Program-made: the position numbers and the translations under genes
Shown here: positions 8,439 to 16,944 of the stretch, one piece after another
How positions within the stretch are numbered: position 1 is the first letter of the stretch
Layout: every line of letters starts with the position of its first letter
NCBI GenBank assembly: GCA_937872465.1
Contig: CALMSR010000075.1
Coordinates: forward strand, 1-58,377
DNA from: an uncultured Paracoccaceae bacterium
GTDB taxonomy: Bacteria > Pseudomonadota > Alphaproteobacteria > Rhodobacterales > Rhodobacteraceae
Reading direction: 5' to 3'
Length of the DNA stretch: 58,377 nucleotides
The notes under the pieces: generated by a model
Database searches by the model: none
Told to the model about the DNA's origin: nothing
What the model saw: the letters and a program-made list of their open reading frames with translations, nothing else

Positions 8439-8511
8439 ATAATCGCTGATCGCGGGCACGCGCGGCGTACCCGCGGTTCCTTCTTCACTCCAACACAGAG
8501 AGGGCGGCGCG

Positions 8512-9033
8512 GTGGGGCTGTTCAAGATCCTCGATTCTATTCTCATGCGAATAATGCGGCCGGTCGTCGTGGTGATCGGCCTGGCGGTGGCGTTCATGCT
8601 GGCGGCAGGCATCTTCAGCCGGTCCGTCCTGGGTACTCCCGTCTTCGGTCTCGAGGAGATCATGCTCCTCGCGATCATGTGGTTCTACATGCTCGGGGCA
8701 TCTCTGGCATCGCGCGAACGCTCGCACCTGACCGCGGATTTCGTGAAGATCTTCTCCAGCAACCCCAAGGTCTGGCGGGCCGCCGCCATTGTCGCCACCG
8801 CCATCTCGCTGGTGGTCGCGGTGATGATGGTGGTGTGGTCCTGGGACTTCTTCGCGTTCGGCGTCGAACGCAATCAAAAGACGCCGGTCTTCGGCATTCC
8901 GTGGTGGGTGTCCCAGTCCAGCCTTCTCTTCGCCTCCGTGCTGTTCGTGGCCTACCTCGTCCGCGACCTGATTCAGGAGATCAGGGGCGACGCATCGATC
9001 ACATCCGGCGATCCGCTGGCAGAAGTGGAGTAG
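8512..9033 (+). CDS. dctQ: TRAP transporter small permease (DctQ)
   Basis: 173 residues, GTG start at 8512. It has four hydrophobic segments (about 14-36, 47-65, 88-110, 127-150) in the DctQ arrangement, with FGLEEIMLLAIMWFYMLGASLASRERSHLTADF matching the family core. It is the small membrane subunit that joins DctM in Na+-driven uptake. It lies 73 bases after the binding protein and 5 bases before dctM, so the three are one operon. Length and order are normal. Confidence 0.9.
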   Translation: MGLFKILDSILMRIMRPVVVVIGLAVAFMLAAGIFSRSVLGTPVFGLEEIMLLAIMWFYMLGASLASRERSHLTADFVKIFSSNPKVWRAAAIVATAISLVVAVMMVVWSWDFFAFGVERNQKTPVFGIPWWVSQSSLLFASVLFVAYLVRDLIQEIRGDASITSGDPLAEVE

Positions 9034-9038
9034 TCGCA

Positions 9039-10337
9039 ATGGTCGCCCTGATCGCAATCGTGGCCGTCGTCGTTCTGATGATGATCGGCGTGCCCGTCGT
9101 CTTCTCGTTCGCCGCAATGACGCTGATCCTCACGCTCCTCTACGGCGTGGACGTGTCCTTCGTCATGACGACCGGATTCTGGTCGGTGAACTCGGTGATC
9201 CTCCTGGCGCTGCCACTCTTCGTGATGACCGGCTACCTCATGCAGACGGGCGGGATCGCCCGGCGGCTGGTAGAGTTCGTCGAGGCTCTGGTGGGCAAGT
9301 CGCGCAAGGGTATGGGAACGTCGATGATCGTTTCCTGCGGCATCTTCGGGGCCATTTCCGGCACCGCCTCGGCCGCCGTCGCCTCCATCGGTGCCATCAT
9401 GATCGACCCGATGGAACGCCACGGCTATTCCCGGGGCTATACCAGCGCCCTGCTGGGGATCGCGTCGCTCCTAGGGCTGCTGATCCCGCCCTCGATCACG
9501 ATGATCCTCTATGCCGTCGTCACCCGCCAGTCCGTTGCCGCCTGCTTCCTGGCGACCATCGGACCGGGCATCCTGCTGATGATCATGCTGGCCGTCCTGA
9601 ACAGGATACACGTGGCGCGAAAGATTCCCGGAGAAGATGTCGCGATGCCATGGTCCGAGCGGTTGAGCGAAACGGCCTCTACCGGATGGAAGGCCCTCCC
9701 CGCTCTGATGCTTCCGGTCATCATCCTGGGCGGAATCTACGGCGGCTTCTTTACCCCGACCGAAGCCGCAGCCATCGCCGTCGTCTATTCCATCCCGGTT
9801 GGTCTCTTTGTCTATCGCGAACTGACTCCGCGCAAGATCGCCGAGGCAGTGATCCATGCGGCGACGACGACCGGCGTCATCATGATCATCCTGGTCTTCT
9901 CGTTTGTCGCCAGCCGGATCTTCACCCTGGAGCGCGTTCCACAGCAGTTGACGGATTTTCTGCTGGGCGCATTCTCCAGTCCGATCCTGATCCTGCTCGT
10001 GGTCAACGTCTTCCTGGTGCTGATCGGCATGATCATGGATGACGTCAGCGTCATCGCGATCATCAGCCCGATCATGGTGCCGGTCATGGCCGAGATCGGC
10101 GTGGATGCCGTGCACTTCGCCGCGATCATCGGCACCAGCGTGGTGATCGGCGCCAACTCCCCGCCCATGGCGCCCATCTTGTTCATGGCCTGTCGGGTCG
10201 GAAAAGTCGGCATGTCGGAGGTGATGAAGCCAGCGTTCTTCTTCATGGCCTTTGCCGCCTTCCCGGTGATGCTGGTCACCACGTATTGGTCGCCTTTGGC
10301 GCTGACCCTGCCACGGCTGTTGGGTTTCATGGAATAG
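9039..10337 (+). CDS. dctM: TRAP transporter large permease (DctM)
   Basis: 432 residues from the ATG at 9039; the frame is open further upstream but only as a shadow of dctQ. Twelve or so hydrophobic segments span the protein. DctM signatures include LPLFVMTGYLMQTGGIARRLVEF, GAISGTASAAVASIGAIMIDPMERHGY, LLGLLIPPSITMILYAVVTRQSVAACF and GGFFTPTEAAAIAVVYS. The inner-membrane Na+-coupled channel receives ligand from the DctP protein. The next gene starts 115 bases later, so the catabolic genes are probably in the same transcript. Confidence 0.93.
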   Translation: MVALIAIVAVVVLMMIGVPVVFSFAAMTLILTLLYGVDVSFVMTTGFWSVNSVILLALPLFVMTGYLMQTGGIARRLVEFVEALVGKSRKGMGTSMIVSCGIFGAISGTASAAVASIGAIMIDPMERHGYSRGYTSALLGIASLLGLLIPPSITMILYAVVTRQSVAACFLATIGPGILLMIMLAVLNRIHVARKIPGEDVAMPWSERLSETASTGWKALPALMLPVIILGGIYGGFFTPTEAAAIAVVYSIPVGLFVYRELTPRKIAEAVIHAATTTGVIMIILVFSFVASRIFTLERVPQQLTDFLLGAFSSPILILLVVNVFLVLIGMIMDDVSVIAIISPIMVPVMAEIGVDAVHFAAIIGTSVVIGANSPPMAPILFMACRVGKVGMSEVMKPAFFFMAFAAFPVMLVTTYWSPLALTLPRLLGFME

Positions 10338-10452
10338 AGGGCGCCAGAATCGTGATACGACAAGGGGCCTCCGCGCTGCGGTGGTCCACGCTCGCCGGGG
10401 TCTCAGCGCTCCCGGCCATTCACTCTCAGGAGCTTCTGGATGGACCGCCGAA

Positions 10453-11370
10453 ATGACGTTTAGACTTACACTCGAGGGGATATACACGCCGATCGTGACC
10501 CCGATGCGCGCGGACGGATCGTTCGACCTGGACGGGCTTGCCGACGTAGTGGAGCACCTGGTCGCGAACGGCGTGCATGGCATAGTTTCCGGCGGCTCGA
10601 CTGCCGAGAATTACTCGCAGACGGTCGACGAACGGCTGGAGCTTGCACGTTTCATCAAGGACCGGCTGAATGGCCGTCTGCCGCTGATCGTGGGCACGGG
10701 ATCGATGCGCACGCCCGATTCCATTGCATTGGCAACCGGCGCGCGCGAGATGGGCGCGGATGCGATCCTGCTCGGGACGCCACCCTATTCGGTGCCGACG
10801 GAACGCGAGAACGCGCTAAACGCACTGGCCATCGACCGCGCTGCCGATCTGCCGGTAATTCTCTACAACTACCCGGGTCGGATGGGGGTGGCGATGGGCG
10901 AGGAGTTTCTCGACCGCGTCTGCCGGTCACGCAACTTCGTGGGCATCAAGGAAAGTTCCGGCGACATCAACCGGGTGCACCTGCTGGCGCGGGACTATCC
11001 GCATATCCAGATGTCCTGCGGCATGGATGACCAGGCACTGGAGTTCTTTGCCTGGGGTGCGCGCAGCTGGATCTGCGCCGGGTCGAACTTCCTGCCCGAG
11101 GAGCACGTGTTTCTCTACGAGACCTGTGCGGTGCACGGCGATTTCGCCAAGGGCCGCCGGATCATGTCGGCCATGATGCCGCTGATGCGGGTGCTGGAGC
11201 AGGGCGCCAAATTCATCCAGTGCGTCAAGCACGGAACCGAAATGGCGGGGCTGCGCACCGGACCGATGCGGCCGCCGCTGCGCGGTCTGAACAAGGACGA
11301 CAAGCGCGAACTTGAGCAGGTTGTCCGCGTACTGAAAACCACGATTGCGGCCATCAAGGCAGGGAACTGA
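10453..11370 (+). CDS. DapA-family (DHDPS/NAL superfamily) lyase or aldolase
   Basis: 305 residues from the ATG at 10453. A (beta/alpha)8 class I aldolase: TPIVTPMRADGSFDLDGL start, GSTAENYSQT substrate-binding loop, ILYNYPGRMG with the catalytic Tyr and VGIKESSGD with the Schiff-base Lys. The superfamily covers dihydrodipicolinate synthase, N-acetylneuraminate lyase, sugar-acid dehydratases and pyrroline-4-hydroxy-2-carboxylate deaminase. Its place behind a TRAP transporter and 3 bases before an aldehyde dehydrogenase argues for a catabolic dehydratase/aldolase rather than lysine biosynthesis. The true substrate cannot be read from sequence. Confidence 0.85.
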   Translation: MTFRLTLEGIYTPIVTPMRADGSFDLDGLADVVEHLVANGVHGIVSGGSTAENYSQTVDERLELARFIKDRLNGRLPLIVGTGSMRTPDSIALATGAREMGADAILLGTPPYSVPTERENALNALAIDRAADLPVILYNYPGRMGVAMGEEFLDRVCRSRNFVGIKESSGDINRVHLLARDYPHIQMSCGMDDQALEFFAWGARSWICAGSNFLPEEHVFLYETCAVHGDFAKGRRIMSAMMPLMRVLEQGAKFIQCVKHGTEMAGLRTGPMRPPLRGLNKDDKRELEQVVRVLKTTIAAIKAGN

Positions 11371-11373
11371 GTC

Positions 11374-12882
11374 ATGAGCGATCTGCTAATACGGGACGAA
11401 TACGAATCGATTGCCCGCGACCTGGTGTTGCCGACCAACGCGTTCATCGACGGCAGCTTCCGGCCGGCGAAATCGGGCAAGACTTTCGAGACGGTAAACC
11501 CTGCGACCGGCGCAAAGCTGGCCGATGTGGCGGCATGCGAAGCCGAGGACGTGGATTTCGCGGTCGGCAAGGCTCGCGAAGCCTTCGAGGACGGCCGCTG
11601 GTCGAGACTGCACCCGTCCGAGCGCAAGGAGATTCTGATCCGGCTATGCAAGCTGCTGACGCGCAATGCGCGTGAGCTGGCCGTGATGGAGAGTCTCGAC
11701 AGCGGCAAGACCATCTATGACTGCTCCAACGTCGACGTTCCCGAGACGATCCACTGCATCAAGTGGCATGCCGAACTGATCGACAAGATCTACGACCAGG
11801 TGGCGCCGGCCTCTGACAATCACATGGCACTTGTGGTCCGCGAGCCTGTGGGTGTGGTGGGCCTGGTGCTACCATGGAACTTCCCGCTCCTGATGCTGGC
11901 GTGGAAGATCGGCCCGGCGCTGGCCGCAGGCTGCTCGGTGGTGGTCAAGCCGGCCGCAGAAACCTCGCTGACGGCGCTAAGGCTGGCCGAGCTGGCGTAC
12001 GAGGCCGGCGTCCCTGCCGGCGTCCTGAATGTCGTCACCGGCGGCGGCGGTGACGTGGGCGAACCCTTGGGCAAGCATCCCGACGTGGACATGGTGTCCT
12101 TCACCGGTTCCACCGTGACGGGGCGGCGGTTCCTGCACTATTCGGCCGACAGCAACCTGAAAGAGGTCGTGCTCGAGATGGGCGGCAAGAATCCCTGCAT
12201 CGTCATGGACGACGCCGAGCATCTGGACGCGGTGGCCGCCCATGTGGTGAACGGCGCTTTCTGGAACATGGGCGAGAACTGCTCGGCCGCATCGCGCCTA
12301 ATCGTCCACAAGGACGTCAAGGACTCGCTTCTGGAGAAGGTGAAGGCGCATGCCCGTGAATGGAACGTCGGCGATCCGCTGGACCCCACGGTGCGGGTCG
12401 GTGCGCTGGTCAGCAAGGCACATTTCGACAAGGTCTGCGGCTATCTCGGCAAGGCCGAGGCCGCCGAAATCGTCATGGGGGGCAAGAATTCGGGTGGGGC
12501 TTTCGTCGAGCCGACGGTTGTCGATGTGAAGAGCAACGAGTCGGTGCTGGCTCGGGAAGAAATATTCGGTCCGGTGTTGTCGGTCATTACCGTATCGAGC
12601 TTCGACGAGGCGATAGCGGTGGCGAACGACACGCCGTACGGGCTGGCGGCCTCGCTCTTCACGTCGAATGCGCGGCGGGCGATGCGCGGCGCGCGGGCGA
12701 TCCGGGCGGGAACGGTCACGGTCAACTGCTTCGGCGAGGGCGACATCACCACGCCATTCGGGGGCTACAAGCAGTCGGGGTTCGGCGGGCGCGACAACTC
12801 GATCCACGCCCACGATCAGTATACCCAACTCAAGACGATCTGGCTGGACCTGACCGACCCGACGGACACCGAAGTGGCCTGA
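11374..12882 (+). CDS. NAD(P)-dependent aldehyde dehydrogenase (PuuC/KGSADH-like)
   Basis: 502 residues. PWNFPLLMLAWKIGPALAAGC, FTGSTVTGRRFL, the catalytic Glu in LEMGGKNP, the nucleophilic Cys in NMGENCSAASRL and the C-terminal GGYKQSGFGGRDNS block are all present. The overall pattern is nearer to gamma-glutamylaminobutyraldehyde and related omega-semialdehyde dehydrogenases than to the acetaldehyde enzyme at 3499-5016. It starts 3 bases after the DapA-family stop and overlaps the next gene by one base (TGATG at 12880-12884). It probably oxidises a semialdehyde made by the neighbouring enzymes. Confidence 0.9.
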   Translation: MSDLLIRDEYESIARDLVLPTNAFIDGSFRPAKSGKTFETVNPATGAKLADVAACEAEDVDFAVGKAREAFEDGRWSRLHPSERKEILIRLCKLLTRNARELAVMESLDSGKTIYDCSNVDVPETIHCIKWHAELIDKIYDQVAPASDNHMALVVREPVGVVGLVLPWNFPLLMLAWKIGPALAAGCSVVVKPAAETSLTALRLAELAYEAGVPAGVLNVVTGGGGDVGEPLGKHPDVDMVSFTGSTVTGRRFLHYSADSNLKEVVLEMGGKNPCIVMDDAEHLDAVAAHVVNGAFWNMGENCSAASRLIVHKDVKDSLLEKVKAHAREWNVGDPLDPTVRVGALVSKAHFDKVCGYLGKAEAAEIVMGGKNSGGAFVEPTVVDVKSNESVLAREEIFGPVLSVITVSSFDEAIAVANDTPYGLAASLFTSNARRAMRGARAIRAGTVTVNCFGEGDITTPFGGYKQSGFGGRDNSIHAHDQYTQLKTIWLDLTDPTDTEVA

Positions 12883-13658
12883 TGGCACGCATCGGCTTCC
12901 TGGGCACCGGTGAAATCGCCTCGGCGATGGTCAGCACCATCGCCGGGGACGACCATGAGATCCTCGTTTCGGAGCGAAATTTGAGGATCTCGGGGGATCT
13001 CTCGCATAGGTTCGACACGGTAGGTCGCGCGCCAAACGAGACGGTCGTGGCGCAGAGCGACATCGTGGTCCTGTGCCTTCTGGCCGACGTGGCGCTGGAG
13101 ACGCTGCCGCACCTGCCGTTTCGAGAGGGGCAGACGGTCATCTCCGTCATGGCGGGCATGTCGGTCAAGGAAATCACCGACCTCTGTGCGCCGGCGCGCG
13201 AGATCGCCGTGGCGATTCCGCTGCCGATTCTGCCGCTCGGCGGCACGCCGCTCGTTGCCTATCCCGAAACAGCAGCGCTGGACGCGCTTTTCGGTTCGCA
13301 CGCGTCGATCCATCACTGTACGTCCGAGGAGGCGCTGAACGCGCATTTTGCGGCAACAGGGCTGCTGTTGCCGATCCTCGATCAGATTTCCGTGGCTGCA
13401 GGTTGGCTTGCTGGCTTTACCGAGGATCGAGGGGCGGCCGAGGCGTATCTTGCGGCACTTCTGGGCGGTTATTGCCGGTTGCTGGGACACTCGCCCGACA
13501 TCGACCTCGGGGAACTGCGTCGCGGGCTTTCCACCGAGGGCGGGCTCAATCAGACCCTAAGTGCTGCCCTTGCCAGCAATGGAACACCGGAGGCCCTCGA
13601 GGCGGGACTCGATGGGTTCCGGGCGCGGCTTGGATTGAGCGAGAAACGACGGCGATGA
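12882..13658 (+). CDS. ProC-like NAD(P)-binding reductase
   Basis: 258 residues. The N-terminal Rossmann motif IGFLGTGEIASAM and the segment SDIVVLCLLADVALETLPHL, followed by VISVMAGMSVKEIT and a helical C-terminal domain with LAALLGGY, GLSTEGGLNQ and GFRARLG, match the pyrroline-5-carboxylate reductase / NADP oxidoreductase coenzyme F420-dependent fold. The middle RxMPN motif of true ProC is replaced by IPLPILPLGG, so it is probably not a housekeeping proline enzyme but reduces a related cyclic imine or keto acid. It overlaps the ALDH stop by one base and the next start by ATGA at 13655-13658, so all are tightly coupled. Confidence 0.75.
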   Translation: MARIGFLGTGEIASAMVSTIAGDDHEILVSERNLRISGDLSHRFDTVGRAPNETVVAQSDIVVLCLLADVALETLPHLPFREGQTVISVMAGMSVKEITDLCAPAREIAVAIPLPILPLGGTPLVAYPETAALDALFGSHASIHHCTSEEALNAHFAATGLLLPILDQISVAAGWLAGFTEDRGAAEAYLAALLGGYCRLLGHSPDIDLGELRRGLSTEGGLNQTLSAALASNGTPEALEAGLDGFRARLGLSEKRRR

Positions 13659-15001
13659 AATCCGAATACGCTGCCAAACGCCTGCCCAAGCACGCGGGAC
13701 CGGCGGCGTGGGACGCGATCCTCGGCCCGCGTGCCGCCGCGAGAACGCTCGACGGTGACATGTCCTGCGATTTTGCTGTGATCGGTGCGGGGTTTGCCGG
13801 GCTGGCCGCCGCGCGGCGCCTGGCTCAGCTCAATGCGGGGGCGCGGATCGTCGTACTGGACGCCGGACGGATCGGCGAGGGCGCGGCCGGTCGCAATTCT
13901 GGCTTCATGATTGACCTCCCCCACGAACTGACTTCAGTGAACTATGCCGGGACGGATGAAAGCCTCGATCGCAGACTCATCAGGCTCAACCGCCTTGCGA
14001 TCGAGTTTGCTCGCGACGCCGTGCTGGAATACGAGATCGACCCAAATCACTTCGATCCTGTGGGCAAGACCAATGGCGCTGGCAGCGAGGTCAGTCACAC
14101 CCGGAACCAGAGCTACGCCGCGCACCTCCGCGAACTGCGCGAGCGCTACGAGTTACTCGACGCGCAGGCGATGTTCGAGCTGACCGGCAGTCGCTACTAT
14201 CTTTCGGGCCTCTACACACCCGGAACCGTCATGCTGCAGCCGGCGGGCTATGTCCGCGGTTTCGCCGGGGGGCTGTCGCGGGTCGCGCAGGTCCGCGAGA
14301 ACTCGCCGGTAACAGGTTTTCGGCGCGAGGGTTCGGCTTGGCGCATCGCTTCCCCGGGAGGGAGCGTTACGGCGCCAAAGGTCGTGTTGGCCAACAACGG
14401 ACAGATCGAGAGCTTTGGCTTCAAGCGCGGCCGACTCATGCATGTCTTCCTTTTCGCCTGCATGACCGAGGAACTCGGTCGGGATGCATTGGCGAAGCTT
14501 GGCGGCAGGGCACGCTGGGGCGTCACGCCGTCGGATCCAATGGGTACGACAATGCGGCGGATCGACAGCGGACAGGGTGGCAACCGGATCGTGACGCGAA
14601 CCTGCGCGGAATTCCGCCCCGGCATGGAATCCTCTTCTCGCGAGATGCGTCGCGCCACCGCGGTAATGCGCCGGAAGTTCGACACCCGTTTTCCGCAGCT
14701 GGCGGACGTGCGGATGGAATATGTATGGTCGGGGCACCTGTGTCTGTCCCGCAACGGCGTGTCCGTGACAGGCGAGGTCGAGGACGGAATCTTTGCAGCC
14801 TGCTGCCAGAACGGGCTCGGCACAACTAGAGGCACGTTGACCGGGATTTCCGCGGCCGAGTTGGCAAGCGGCAGCACCTCGTCGATCACGGAGTATTTTG
14901 TGGCGCAGGCCGAACCCGAACGGCTCCCGCCAGAACCGATTGCCACTGTGGGTGCGAACCTGGTCCTGCGCTGGAAAGAGTGGCTGGCGCGACGGGAATG
15001 A
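13655..15001 (+). CDS. FAD-dependent amine/amino-acid oxidoreductase (DadA/PuuB-like)
   Basis: 448 residues from the ATG of the ATGA overlap at 13655. The dinucleotide-binding motif VIGAGFAGLAAARRLA is at about 40-55, followed by VVLDAGRIGEGAAGRNSGFM, typical of the DAO superfamily branch that includes gamma-glutamylputrescine oxidase and D-amino-acid dehydrogenases. Later blocks are VLANNGQIESFG, RIDSGQGGNRIVTRT, MEYVWSGHLCLSRNG and CCQNGLGTTRGTLTG, the last being FAD contacts. It should oxidise an amine or imino acid to the imine. The substrate is unknown; the context suggests it feeds the ProC-like and ALDH steps. Confidence 0.85.
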   Translation: MKSEYAAKRLPKHAGPAAWDAILGPRAAARTLDGDMSCDFAVIGAGFAGLAAARRLAQLNAGARIVVLDAGRIGEGAAGRNSGFMIDLPHELTSVNYAGTDESLDRRLIRLNRLAIEFARDAVLEYEIDPNHFDPVGKTNGAGSEVSHTRNQSYAAHLRELRERYELLDAQAMFELTGSRYYLSGLYTPGTVMLQPAGYVRGFAGGLSRVAQVRENSPVTGFRREGSAWRIASPGGSVTAPKVVLANNGQIESFGFKRGRLMHVFLFACMTEELGRDALAKLGGRARWGVTPSDPMGTTMRRIDSGQGGNRIVTRTCAEFRPGMESSSREMRRATAVMRRKFDTRFPQLADVRMEYVWSGHLCLSRNGVSVTGEVEDGIFAACCQNGLGTTRGTLTGISAAELASGSTSSITEYFVAQAEPERLPPEPIATVGANLVLRWKEWLARRE

Positions 15002-15048
15002 CGTCCTGGGCGCCTGGTCGCGCTGCCGCTCTCATCGCCAGCGAAATG

Positions 15049-15062
15049 GCGCCGTTGCGCAA
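15049..15062. promoter_or_regulatory. candidate operator in front of the LysR gene
   Basis: GCGCCGTTGCGCAA with the palindromic core TTGCGCAA, 28 bases upstream of the regulator start. It resembles the motif at 7249-7263 before the TRAP operon and could be an autoregulatory LysR site. Confidence 0.35.
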
Positions 15063-15089
15063 TGGAACACCAACATCGTAATCTTCGCC

Positions 15090-16040
15090 ATGCTGACGAA
15101 ACGACGCTATCTCCCCTCTCTCGGCTCATTCGCCACGTTCGAGGTCGCGGCCAAACATCTGAGTTTCACGCTCGCAGGCAACGAACTCCACGTCACGCAG
15201 GCGGCCGTCAGCCAGCAGATCCGCGGCCTCGAGAAGGCGCTCGGCACGACGCTCTTCGTCCGCAAGCACAACAGCCTGGAACTCACGGCGGAGGGTATCC
15301 GTCTGCTTTCGGCGGTCAGCGACGGTCTGGACTCCATCTGCGATGCCATCAGCGAGTTCAACGACCCCGCGGATCCTGCGGTGATCACGTGTTCCGGGAC
15401 GAACGCCGCCGTGACCTACTGGTTCAAGCCTTATGTCGACCGGTTTCGCGCATCGCGGCCCGAGCTCAGGTTTGTTCTATTGGCTTCCGACGAGGACGAC
15501 ACGCTACGCAACTTCGACGAAGTCGACGTCTCACTGATCTGTGGAAACGAACGTTGCGAGGTCGGCGAGGTGCTGTACTTCCTGTTTCCCGAGATCGTCG
15601 AGCCGATTTGCAGCCCGGACTATCTGGAGCGATATGGCCCGTTCCCCGATCCATCGAGCCTAGCCGGTGCGGATTTGCTGGAGCTTCACCGGAAGCACTG
15701 GTCGTCGGAGGCGATCGGCTGGTATCCGATAACCTGGAGCGACTGGTTCCACGCCCGCGGTCTCGATATGCAGCCGAAGCTTCCCGCGATGGTGAGCAAC
15801 AACTATGCGCTGCTCGTCGAGGCTGCGATTGCAGGCGAGGGCATCATACTCGGCTGGCGTCACCTCGTCAGATCGCAAGTGGCAGATGGCAAGCTCGTTG
15901 TGCTTTTCCGGTCTCCACTGCGCGTCGATCGTGGAAACTATCTCAAGGTCAACAAGGCGTCACTCGACAAACCTTACGTTCAGGAATTCGTCGAGTTCAT
16001 TCTTTCCGATGTTGCCGCAGTGGAACGCGGGCGTCCATAG
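15090..16040 (+). CDS. LysR-family regulator (GcvA-like)
   Basis: 316 residues from the ATG at 15090. The N-terminal winged helix reads LPSLGSFATFEVAAKHLSFT, LHVTQAAVSQQIRGLEKALG, LFVRKHNSLELTAEG, with the GcvA-type wording. The rest is a periplasmic-binding-like effector domain (VDVSLICGNERCEVGEVLYFLFPEIVEPICSPDYLE). It lies 88 bases behind the FAD enzyme on the same strand and probably regulates the TRAP/catabolic operon in response to its substrate or an intermediate. GcvA-group regulators in proteobacterial catabolic clusters are often activators; the direction of control here is inferred. Confidence 0.88.
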   Translation: MLTKRRYLPSLGSFATFEVAAKHLSFTLAGNELHVTQAAVSQQIRGLEKALGTTLFVRKHNSLELTAEGIRLLSAVSDGLDSICDAISEFNDPADPAVITCSGTNAAVTYWFKPYVDRFRASRPELRFVLLASDEDDTLRNFDEVDVSLICGNERCEVGEVLYFLFPEIVEPICSPDYLERYGPFPDPSSLAGADLLELHRKHWSSEAIGWYPITWSDWFHARGLDMQPKLPAMVSNNYALLVEAAIAGEGIILGWRHLVRSQVADGKLVVLFRSPLRVDRGNYLKVNKASLDKPYVQEFVEFILSDVAAVERGRP

Positions 16041-16128
16041 CCCGCCGCGGACTCTACCCGTTGCTCCGTCAGTGGAGAATGCCGAAGTGAAGCGCCGACT
16101 CCGCTTTCAACTGGATGATCGTCGGAGG

Positions 16129-16872
16129 TCAGAGCACGGTTGATGTAGGGATGAGCCGCCGGGCAGCGGCGGGTCGCTTCGGCGTGTCGGTGTCCTCGGC
16201 GAGCCCCAGCCGCGCCAGCAGGTTCCCGGTGTTCGACACATGCCAGCGCCCGCCGCGCCGGGTCTGCATGCCGCGGGCGTTGAGCTCTCCGGCGATGGCG
16301 CGCAGGCTGGTGGCACCGCCCGCCCGGATGTCGGCGATCACCGGGGCGAGGTCCCGGGCATGGGCGTTGGCATTGGCCGAGACCGCCGCCCTGAGCGCCG
16401 CGCCGCCCTTGCCAGCCCGCCTGAGCGCCGCCGCACCATTCGGGTTGCCGAGCTTCACGCCGCGGGCCCTGGCCACCGCCAGCGCCTCCTTCGTGCGCCG
16501 GGAGATCGCCTCGCGCTCCGCCTGGGCCACCAGCGCCATGACGCCCACCGTGAGGTCGTTCGCCTCCGGCATGTCGGCCGCGGCGAACCTCACCCCGCTG
16601 TCGCGCAGGGTCAGCAGGAAGGCGGCGTTGCGCGACAGCCGGTCGAGCCTGGCGATCACCAGGAGTGCCCCGGTGACCCGGGCCAGGTGCAGGGCCTTGG
16701 ACAGCTCCGGCCGGTCCGGGTTGCGGCCGCTCTCCACTTCCGTGAAGCGGGCGACGAGCTCGCCGCCCCGGGCTGCCACGAAGGCCTCGATCGCCTGCCG
16801 CTGCGCCTCCAGCCCCAGCCCGCTCGCGCCCTGGCGCGTGGTGCTGACCCGCTCGTAGCCGACGATGCGCAT
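16129..16872 (-). CDS. serine recombinase, resolvase/invertase type
   Basis: 247 residues. MRIVGYERVSTTRQG holds the catalytic Ser10. LLVIARLDRLSRN and the E-helix region EANDLTVGVMALVAQAEREAISRRTKEAL follow. After the 140-residue catalytic domain comes a helix-turn-helix-like C-terminus (TSLRAIAGELNARGMQTRRGGRWHVSNTGNLLARLG). The single-domain size fits a resolvase or DNA invertase rather than a phage integrase. A 12-bp inverted repeat just upstream (16883-16920) may be its binding or crossover site. It lies downstream of the terminase genes on the same strand. Confidence 0.88.
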   Translation of the reverse strand: MRIVGYERVSTTRQGASGLGLEAQRQAIEAFVAARGGELVARFTEVESGRNPDRPELSKALHLARVTGALLVIARLDRLSRNAAFLLTLRDSGVRFAAADMPEANDLTVGVMALVAQAEREAISRRTKEALAVARARGVKLGNPNGAAALRRAGKGGAALRAAVSANANAHARDLAPVIADIRAGGATSLRAIAGELNARGMQTRRGGRWHVSNTGNLLARLGLAEDTDTPKRPAAARRLIPTSTVL

Positions 16873-16882
16873 CGCCTCCCCC

Positions 16883-16920
16883 GTACAGACCTGCCAAACC
16901 TTCGTTGCGCAGGTCTGTAC
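16883..16920. repeat. 12-bp perfect inverted repeat upstream of the resolvase gene
   Basis: GTACAGACCTGC (16883-16894) and GCAGGTCTGTAC (16909-16920) are exact reverse complements around a 14-base spacer. It begins 11 bases upstream of the recombinase start. It could be the recombinase's own site (res/crossover), an operator for autorepression, or an RNA hairpin in the leader. Confidence 0.7.
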
Positions 16921-16944
16921 CGTGGCGTGCGGCGCAAGTGTAGC

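Noticed and set aside
10453..15001. Firm assignment as the trans-4-hydroxyproline pathway
   Set aside because: The oxidase, DapA-family and ALDH genes would fit, but no proline-racemase-like epimerase is present and the ProC-like reductase is not part of that route.
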